The position numbers were made by a program, and so were the translations under genes. From contig CAKPKI010000100.1 of assembly GCA_934167135.1 (NCBI GenBank), positions 1 to 5,875 of the forward strand: a DNA stretch of 5,875 nucleotides. Direction: 5' to 3'. The DNA is from an uncultured Clostridia bacterium (lineage in GTDB: Bacteria; Bacillota; Clostridia; TANB77; CAG-508). Shown here piece by piece: positions 1-3,968 of this stretch (its first letter is position 1; every line of letters begins with the position of its first letter). Below the pieces are notes generated by a model. That model was given only the letters and a program-made list of their open reading frames with translations, had not been told where the DNA came from and did no database searches.

Positions 1-94
1 GGTTTGAAATCTTGAAACAGATTTCAAAAAAAATCAAGTATGCTAAACTGAATAAAGCTAATGCAATTGATATTACTTTCAATAATTTCTTCAT
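1..94 (-). CDS. N-terminal part of a short hydrophobic (membrane or exported) protein, cut by the window edge
   Basis: Read on the minus strand, an ATG at 94-92 opens a frame of 31 full codons that is still open at the window edge. The peptide begins MKKLLKVISIALALFSLAYL and continues with IFFEICFKISN. It has a basic start (three Lys in the first six residues) followed by about 18 hydrophobic residues, so it is either a signal peptide or a single N-terminal membrane anchor. No lipobox cysteine is evident; the only Cys, near residue 26, lacks a typical lipobox before it. The start is supported by an AAGGAGG site at 102-108, seven bases upstream, and by a strong minus-strand promoter further up. 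The gene is transcribed divergently from the aspartate kinase gene. Family and function cannot be told because nearly all of the protein is missing. Confidence 0.72.
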   Translation of the reverse strand, partial: MKKLLKVISIALALFSLAYLIFFEICFKISN

Positions 95-113
95 ATGTTT
101 TCCTCCTTAGGTC

Positions 114-133
114 ATGGCTATTACAATAGCTAT
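114..133. repeat. Imperfect 20-bp palindrome in the leader of the minus-strand gene
   Basis: The arms ATGGCTATT and AATAGCTAT flank a central AC; the nine-base arms pair with a single mismatch, which is a G-U wobble in one RNA orientation. It lies between the predicted start point (about 155) and the ribosome site (102-108) of the leftward gene. It could be a repressor operator or a small leader hairpin. The 2-base centre is too short for a fully paired RNA loop, which favours a DNA-binding site. The regulator is unknown. Confidence 0.4.
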
Positions 134-161
134 TTTGCATAATAAAATTTCTATCACATTA

Positions 162-190
162 ATTGTATCAAATTTATGCCAAAAAGTCAA
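162..190 (-). promoter_or_regulatory. Sigma-A promoter with extended -10 for the minus-strand gene
   Basis: On the minus strand the -35 is TTGACT (190-185) and the -10 is TACAAT (167-162), with a 17-base spacer that ends in TGA, giving an extended -10 (TG-A-TACAAT). The predicted start point is near 155, leaving a leader of about 60 bases before the ATG at 94. Each hexamer departs from consensus at one base. Confidence 0.72.
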
Positions 191-200
191 GTTATGTAAA

Positions 201-235
201 TTAAAAAGAACAAAAAAATATATATAAAATATAAT
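201..235 (+). promoter_or_regulatory. Probable promoter region of the aspartate kinase gene
   Basis: A perfect TATAAT lies at 230-235 but has no good -35 at the normal distance (AGAACA at 207-212 matches three of six). A second combination, TTAAAA (201-206), 16 bases, TATAAA (223-228), matches four and five of six. Either would give a leader of about 50 bases. The region is so AT-rich that -10-like words are expected by chance, so the exact element is uncertain. Confidence 0.35.
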
Positions 236-290
236 AATAGTAATAGTATTTAATTAAATATTATTATTATTTTTTAAAACAGAGGTCAAT

Positions 291-1253
291 ATGGATACAA
301 TAGTTATTAAATTTGGAGGAAGTTCAGTTGCAGACAACGAGAAATTACAAACGGTTGCTAATAAAACAATAAAACTATATGAAGAAAAAAATAATATAGT
401 AGTTGTAGTATCTGCACAGGGAAAAACAACAGATAAACTAATAAAAGAAGCAGATGAATTAGCTTTAAAACCAAATAAAAGAGAATTAGATGTATTATTA
501 AGTGCAGGTGAACAAATAAGTGCAAGTAAATTAGCCATATTATTAAATTACTTAGGATATGAGGCAACATCTTTAATGGGGTGGCAAGTTGGAATACACA
601 CAAATGAAGAAAGTCAAAATGCAAAAATAGAATATATAGATACAGAAAGAATAGAAAAGGAGTTAAAAGCCAGAAAAATTGTAGTAGTAGCTGGATTTCA
701 AGGGATAGATAAAAATAATAATATAACAACATTAGGAAGAGGAGGTTCAGATACAACGGCAGTAGCATTGGCAACAGCATTAGAAGCAAAACAATGTTAT
801 ATATATTCTGATGTTGATGGAATATATAGTGCAGACCCTAATAAAATAAGTAAAACAAAAAAATTAAAAGATATTTCATATGAAGAAATGTATGAATTAT
901 CAAGTGAAGGTGCAAAAGTTTTACATGATAGATGTGTAGAAATCGCAGAAAAAAATAATATTCCAATAATTACTGGTTCTACATTTAATGATAATCCTGG
1001 AACAGTAATATCCAGAAAAATAGAAGCATCAGGGGTAAAAAGTATTATAAAAAAAGACATTTCTAGGATTTCTGTTGTAGGTTTTGGAATTAGTTCTAGA
1101 GATGAAATACTTAATAAAATATTAGAGATGGCTGATAAAAATAGTCTGGAGATTTTTAATATTGAAATTAGCAGAACTAAAATCTCTATTGTTTTTAAAG
1201 AGATGGTTAAAGATGAATTTGTAGATAAATTGCATGATATACTAATTTGTTAA
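291..1253 (+). CDS. Aspartate kinase, short form with a single ACT domain
   Basis: This enzyme phosphorylates L-aspartate with ATP to give 4-phospho-L-aspartate, the first step toward lysine, threonine, methionine and diaminopimelate; it is cytoplasmic. The amino-acid kinase domain covers about residues 1-242, with KFGGSS at 7-12 (Lys7 catalytic), VVSAQG at 39-44, LLSAGEQISA at 69-78, GFQG at 135-138, TTLGRGGSDTTA at 146-157 and YSDVDGIYSADP at 172-183. Residues 257-320 form one ACT domain whose second half (IEISRTKIS, then LHDIL) resembles the last ACT domain of ordinary lysC enzymes. Those enzymes are about 400 residues with two ACT domains; this one is 320, so roughly 80 residues corresponding to ACT1 are absent. 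The frame is intact and ends in TAA, so it does not look like a recent frameshift. The start has GAGG five bases upstream. No other lysine-pathway gene adjoins it. lysC is the likely symbol, but paralogues exist (dapG, thrD type), so none is assigned. Confidence 0.93.
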   Translation: MDTIVIKFGGSSVADNEKLQTVANKTIKLYEEKNNIVVVVSAQGKTTDKLIKEADELALKPNKRELDVLLSAGEQISASKLAILLNYLGYEATSLMGWQVGIHTNEESQNAKIEYIDTERIEKELKARKIVVVAGFQGIDKNNNITTLGRGGSDTTAVALATALEAKQCYIYSDVDGIYSADPNKISKTKKLKDISYEEMYELSSEGAKVLHDRCVEIAEKNNIPIITGSTFNDNPGTVISRKIEASGVKSIIKKDISRISVVGFGISSRDEILNKILEMADKNSLEIFNIEISRTKISIVFKEMVKDEFVDKLHDILIC

Positions 1254-1288
1254 TAAATTATATTATTTTACTAATATGCGATATAATA

Positions 1289-1325
1289 AAAAAAGGTGGT
1301 GTTCAGAAATGAACCCATCTTTTTT
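1289..1325 (+). terminator. Intrinsic terminator after the aspartate kinase gene
   Basis: The 5' arm at 1289-1305 (AAAAAAGGTGGTGTTCA) pairs with the 3' arm at 1310-1325 (TGAACCCATCTTTTTT), with one G-U pair and one bulged U, across a GAAA (GNRA) loop. The 3' arm ends in six T. It lies 35 bases after the stop codon. The A-tract on the 5' side means it could also stop transcription from the opposite direction. Confidence 0.85.
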
Positions 1326-1366
1326 GCAAATGTCAACGGATAATTAAAAAAAATTATATAAAACTA

Positions 1367-1394
1367 TTGTAAAAAATTTAAAAATTGATATAAT
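1367..1394 (+). promoter_or_regulatory. Promoter with extended -10 for the phosphofructokinase gene
   Basis: TTGTAA (1367-1372, four of six to consensus), a 16-base spacer ending in TGA, then a perfect TATAAT (1389-1394). The TG one base before the -10 makes it an extended -10 element. The expected start point is near 1401, giving a leader of about 70 bases. Because the aspartate kinase terminator lies upstream, the pfk gene is probably transcribed on its own. Confidence 0.65.
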
Positions 1395-1404
1395 AAGAAA
1401 GAAG

Positions 1405-1432
1405 AAAATTTTACCAGTAAAGGTAAAATTTT
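1405..1432 (+). promoter_or_regulatory. Perfect 11-bp inverted repeat at the 5' end of the pfk leader
   Basis: AAAATTTTACC (1405-1415) and GGTAAAATTTT (1422-1432) are exact reverse complements around a 6-base loop, AGTAAA. The element begins a few bases after the predicted start point, so in RNA it would be a hairpin capping the 5' end, and in DNA it could be an operator just downstream of the promoter. It is poor in GC and followed only by TTTTAACAATTT, so it is a weak candidate for a terminator. No known riboswitch was recognised. Confidence 0.6.
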
Positions 1433-1469
1433 AACAATTTACGGGAAGACCCAATAGGAGGAATTTGAT

Positions 1470-2615
1470 ATGTTAAAAAAAGTAGCAATACTAGCAAATG
1501 GAGGAGATGTATCAGGCTTTAATGCTGTAATAAGAGCCATAATAAAAACTGCGGAACACAATAATGTAGAATGTTATGGATTTATAGATGGATACAATGG
1601 ATTGCTAAAAAACAATTATGTAAGATTAAGCACTGCAAATGACCAAAGTGCATCTGGAATATTACCTATGGGAGGTTCAATAATAGGTTCATCAACAAAC
1701 GCAAATGTATTTAATTATAAAGTAGTTGGAGAAAATGGAGAAGTTGAATATAAAGATTTATCAGATATTTGTGTAGAAAATATCAAAAAAGATGGATTTG
1801 ACTGTGTATTTACATTAGGAGGAGATGGAACACAAAAATCAGCAAGAGATTTTTCTACAAAAGGAGTAAATGTAATAGGAGTTCCAAAAACTATAGATAA
1901 TGATGTTGCATGTACAGAAATAACATTTGGATATAATACTGCTGTATCAGTTGCAGCAGAGGCACTTGATAGACTACACACAACAGGAGAAACACATCAT
2001 AGAATAATGGTTTTAGAAGTAATGGGAAGATATGCAGGATGGATAGCGTTAGAATCAGCAATTGCAGGAGGAGCAGATGTTGCATTAATACCAGAAATTC
2101 CTTATGATATTAATAAAGCTGTTGACAAAATAAATGAAAGAAGAGCAAAAGGAAAAGAATTCAGTATAGTTGTAGTTGCAGAAGGTGCTGCTCCAAAAGG
2201 TGGAGAAATTACAGTTGAAGGAAAAAGAGACAATGGAGCAGGAGTTGATAATAACAAACTTGGAGGAGTAGGTCAAGTAGTAGCAAAACAACTTGAAAAA
2301 TTAACAGGTCTAGAAGCAAGAAATACAACACTAGGATATATGCAAAGAGGTGGAACACCAACTGCATTTGATAGAGTATTATCAACAAAATATGGAGCTA
2401 AAGCTATGGAACTTGCATTAAATGGTCAATTTGGTGTATTAGCAGTATTAAAAAATGGAAAACTTGATAGTGTTTCATTAGAAGATGTTGTAGGAAAAAA
2501 TACAAAAATTGGTGCTGTTTCAGGAAACACTGCAGAAAGTAATTTAAGAAAAGTTACAATGGACGATGATTTAGTAAAAACTGCTAGAGATATTGGAATT
2601 TGCTTAGGAGACTAA
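1470..2615 (+). CDS. 6-phosphofructokinase (PFK-A superfamily, probably ATP-dependent)
   Basis: This cytoplasmic glycolytic enzyme phosphorylates fructose 6-phosphate to fructose 1,6-bisphosphate. At 381 residues it is longer than classical bacterial PfkA (about 320) and close to the group related to PPi-dependent enzymes. Visible motifs are GGDVSGFNA at 11-19 (nucleotide loop), GGDGT at 117-121, PKTIDND at 139-145 with catalytic Asp143, MGRYAGW at 185-191, AEGA at 237-240 and GYMQRGGTPTAFDR at 289-302 (sugar-phosphate site). In this family, Gly at the GGDG position (Gly120) goes with ATP use, whereas Asp there goes with PPi. Lys in PKTIDND (Lys140) is typical of the PPi-related and long ATP groups; classical PfkA has Gly. 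The Gly/Lys pair therefore suggests an ATP enzyme of the long group, probably without classical PEP/ADP control. The P-loop-like motif has Ser15 where Pro is usual. AGGAGG at 1456-1461, eight bases upstream, fixes the start. pfkA would be the common symbol, but the cosubstrate is inferred, so it is left blank. Confidence 0.93.
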   Translation: MLKKVAILANGGDVSGFNAVIRAIIKTAEHNNVECYGFIDGYNGLLKNNYVRLSTANDQSASGILPMGGSIIGSSTNANVFNYKVVGENGEVEYKDLSDICVENIKKDGFDCVFTLGGDGTQKSARDFSTKGVNVIGVPKTIDNDVACTEITFGYNTAVSVAAEALDRLHTTGETHHRIMVLEVMGRYAGWIALESAIAGGADVALIPEIPYDINKAVDKINERRAKGKEFSIVVVAEGAAPKGGEITVEGKRDNGAGVDNNKLGGVGQVVAKQLEKLTGLEARNTTLGYMQRGGTPTAFDRVLSTKYGAKAMELALNGQFGVLAVLKNGKLDSVSLEDVVGKNTKIGAVSGNTAESNLRKVTMDDDLVKTARDIGICLGD

Positions 2616-2649
2616 AATTCAACAATATAAAAGTTTATGTAAAAATAGG

Positions 2650-2679
2650 TTGCAGTTAGAGTCTGTTATGTGGTATAAT
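2650..2679 (+). promoter_or_regulatory. Promoter with extended -10 for the 149-residue protein gene
   Basis: TTGCAG (2650-2655), an 18-base spacer ending in TGG, then a perfect TATAAT (2674-2679); the TG before the -10 makes it an extended -10. The start point is expected near 2686, leaving about 65 bases of leader. No convincing terminator is seen between the pfk stop (2615) and this promoter, so read-through from pfk is also possible. Confidence 0.7.
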
Positions 2680-2699
2680 AAAAATGTAACAATTGGTAA

Positions 2700-2723
2700 T
2701 TTTACTTTATAATATAAGTAAAA
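2700..2723 (+). repeat. Inverted repeat in the leader of the 149-residue protein gene
   Basis: TTTTACTT (2700-2707) and AAGTAAAA (2716-2723) are exact reverse complements around an 8-base AT loop. It sits between the predicted start point and the ribosome site at 2739-2744. It is AT-only apart from one G-C pair per stem, so it would be weak as RNA. The loop region contains another TATAAT (2708-2713), which could be a second -10, but no good -35 goes with it. Confidence 0.3.
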
Positions 2724-2751
2724 GAATGTTCAAATATTAGGAGGAAATGTT

Positions 2752-3201
2752 ATGATCACAATGGAAATGGTTCGGAATGCAAGATTAGAAGATTTATTTT
2801 TTGCTACTATTTCTAAAGAATTAACTTGGGAAGAAGCTGAGAAGTATCATTTATCAGGTCTTGAAGGTATTCCAGATGGAATTACTCCAAGCGAATTATT
2901 AAAGATAGCTGTTAATGAAGTTCTTGAAGAGACTGGAGAAAAAACGGGAGATGAAGTAGAAGAAAAAATAAAAAAGAGTATTCTTTCTTGTATTAACGAG
3001 GAACAAGTTACAATTGTATTTATTAAAAATAATGAATATTTTGATGTAACAACCATGGAATCTCTGAGTGATGAATATGAAGTTTCAAACTTAGAACCAC
3101 TTTCTAAATATGCGACTGAAGATGACTTTGAAATTCTAGAAAATGAATTTACACTTGAAGATAACATCTTGGTAAAATATTTGAAAGACCTTGAGCAATA
3201 A
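2752..3201 (+). CDS. Acidic hypothetical protein, 149 residues
   Basis: I do not recognise this family. The protein is soluble-looking, with no signal peptide or membrane segment, and very rich in Glu and Asp. It begins with a probable helical segment (LEDLFFATISKELTWEEAEK, 12-31). A short Gly/Pro turn follows (GLEGIPDGITPSE, 36-48), then a long charged helix-prone stretch (49-80). Alternating hydrophobic residues in VTIVFIKNNEYFDVTTM (86-102) suggest a beta hairpin, and the tail is acidic. The start is well supported by AGGAGG at 2739-2744, seven bases upstream, and the gene has its own promoter and a 3' hairpin. Coding use seems slightly different from the neighbours, for example a CGG arginine at codon 8 where neighbours use almost only AGA. 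No function can be inferred from the flanking pfk and tetR genes, since it appears to be its own transcription unit. Confidence 0.85.
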   Translation: MITMEMVRNARLEDLFFATISKELTWEEAEKYHLSGLEGIPDGITPSELLKIAVNEVLEETGEKTGDEVEEKIKKSILSCINEEQVTIVFIKNNEYFDVTTMESLSDEYEVSNLEPLSKYATEDDFEILENEFTLEDNILVKYLKDLEQ

Positions 3202-3212
3202 GCTCACTAAAG

Positions 3213-3243
3213 CAAACCTTTACATGTTATATGTAGAGGTTTG
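3213..3243 (+). terminator. Stable 3' hairpin, terminator-like but with a poor U-tract
   Basis: CAAACCTTTACAT (3213-3225) pairs along all 13 bases, with one G-U, with ATGTAGAGGTTTG (3231-3243) around a GTTAT loop. It lies 11 bases after the stop codon of the acidic protein gene. The bases after it (TAATAATTC) contain few consecutive T. It may still terminate, or it may protect the 3' end of the message. It separates this gene from the tetR promoter at 3276. Confidence 0.6.
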
Positions 3244-3275
3244 TAATAATTCACATAAATTTCACAAAAAGAGCA

Positions 3276-3305
3276 TTGACAAAAGTGACACTGTGTCATT
3301 ATAAT
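3276..3305 (+). promoter_or_regulatory. Fully consensus sigma-A promoter of the tetR-ABC operon
   Basis: TTGACA (3276-3281) and TATAAT (3300-3305) are both perfect, separated by 18 bases. The start point is expected near 3312, giving a leader of about 36 bases before the tetR ATG. A promoter this strong in front of a regulator and exporter operon implies repression in the resting state. Confidence 0.85.
3286..3298. promoter_or_regulatory. Operator 1: perfect palindrome between -35 and -10
   Basis: TGACAC-T-GTGTCA is a perfect 13-bp palindrome lying wholly inside the promoter spacer. A bound dimer would block RNA polymerase. The adjacent tetR gene makes its product the obvious candidate to bind. 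Its centre (3292) is 23 bp from that of the related site at 3309-3321, about two helical turns, so two dimers could sit on nearly the same face. Confidence 0.72.
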
Positions 3306-3308
3306 ATA

Positions 3309-3321
3309 TGACATAGTGTTA
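3309..3321. promoter_or_regulatory. Operator 2: related imperfect palindrome over the start point
   Basis: TGACAT-A-GTGTTA shares 10 of 13 bases with the perfect site at 3286-3298 (same TGACA and GTGT halves) but has two mismatched pairs in its own symmetry. It overlaps the predicted start point (about 3312), a classical repressor position. The weaker symmetry suggests lower affinity or cooperative filling. Confidence 0.6.
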
Positions 3322-3332
3322 TTTTTTTGTCG

Positions 3333-3342
3333 AAAGGAAGTG
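3333..3342 (+). promoter_or_regulatory. Ribosome binding site that sets the tetR start
   Basis: AAAGGAAGTG differs at one base from the ideal complement of the 16S tail (AAAGGAGGTG) and ends five bases before the ATG at 3348. It lies inside the longer frame that could begin at the TTG at 3327, which has no such site and starts in a T-run. The ATG at 3348 is therefore preferred. Confidence 0.75.
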
Positions 3343-3347
3343 ATGAG

Positions 3348-3968
3348 ATGCCAAAAGAAACATTTTTAAAACTTTCAAAAGAAAAACAACAAAAAGTAAT
3401 AAATGCTGCAAAAAAAGAATTTGCAAGAGTACCAATAGAAAATGTTTCGATAAAAAATATAGTAGAAGAAGCAGATATTGCTAGAGGAAGTTTTTATCAA
3501 TATTTTGAAAGTAAAGAAGATTTGCTTATATATATATTAAAAGAAAATTCTGAAAAATTAAATCAAAAGCTGAAAGACAAAGTAAAAGAGACAAATGGAG
3601 ATATATTCAAATTGTATATATTCTTATATGATTCAATGATAGAAGAATTCACAAATAACCCGGACCAAGAATTATTTAAACAAATATTTATAAACTTAAA
3701 ATCGTCAGATGAAAATGTATTTGATTTGGTAAGAAAAACTAAACCACAAGATATTATAGACTACTATGAGCAAATAGATAAAAACAATTTAAAAATAGAA
3801 AATCATGAAGATTTAGTAGTAATCTGTGATATGTTAAATGTAATTACAAGGAGAGCTTTAATAAAAAATTTCAAAAACAAATCAAAAGAAGATTGTAGAA
3901 AAATGTTTTTAAAAGAAATAGAATATTTAAAATATGGAATAGAAAAAAAGGAGGAAAAAGATGCTTAA
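3348..3968 (+). CDS. TetR/AcrR-family transcriptional regulator
   Basis: A cytoplasmic DNA-binding protein of 206 residues, a normal length for the family. The N-terminal TetR helix-turn-helix domain covers about residues 8-58: KQQKVINAAKKEFA (helix 1, 13-26), then SIKNIVEEADIARGSFYQYF (34-53), the family's typical recognition region, followed by ESKEDLL. The C-terminal part (about 60-206) is mostly helical and would form the dimer and ligand pocket; its ligand cannot be predicted. The gene sits behind a perfect promoter carrying two TGACA-type palindromes and overlaps the following ABC exporter gene by 8 bp. It is therefore very probably an autorepressor of this efflux operon, released by a compound that the pump handles. 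The last codons contain the ribosome site of the next gene, so translation of the two is likely coupled. The extension to the TTG at 3327 would add seven residues (MSKGSDE) and is judged unlikely. Confidence 0.9.
   Translation: MPKETFLKLSKEKQQKVINAAKKEFARVPIENVSIKNIVEEADIARGSFYQYFESKEDLLIYILKENSEKLNQKLKDKVKETNGDIFKLYIFLYDSMIEEFTNNPDQELFKQIFINLKSSDENVFDLVRKTKPQDIIDYYEQIDKNNLKIENHEDLVVICDMLNVITRRALIKNFKNKSKEDCRKMFLKEIEYLKYGIEKKEEKDA
3948..3954 (+). promoter_or_regulatory. Ribosome binding site of the ABC exporter gene, inside tetR
   Basis: AAGGAGG is a full match to the Shine-Dalgarno consensus, with six bases to the ATG at 3961. It lies within the last codons of tetR, so ribosomes finishing tetR may pass straight to the exporter gene. 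Confidence 0.8.

Noticed and set aside
247..260. Perfect 14-bp palindrome TATTTAATTAAATA upstream of aspartate kinase
   Set aside because: It is made only of A and T in a region almost free of G and C, where such palindromes arise easily by chance.
95..290. Lysine riboswitch ahead of aspartate kinase
   Set aside because: The leader from the likely start point to the ATG is only about 50 bases, far too short for the lysine riboswitch, and none of its conserved segments is visible.
1289..1325. Possible T-box or riboswitch terminator controlling pfk, suggested by the GGTGG word
   Set aside because: The hairpin follows the aspartate kinase stop by 35 bases and precedes a good pfk promoter. No specifier loop or antiterminator is visible, and there is too little room for a T-box.
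1687..2751. Shared word TAACAATT in the pfk leader and in the leader of the acidic-protein gene, considered as a common operator
   Set aside because: The shared word is short and AT-rich, and the surrounding hairpins differ in sequence and position, so coincidence is the simpler explanation.
3327..3347. Upstream TTG start for the TetR regulator
   Set aside because: The TTG lies in a T-run next to operator 2 without a ribosome site, whereas the ATG at 3348 is preceded at five bases by a nearly ideal site.
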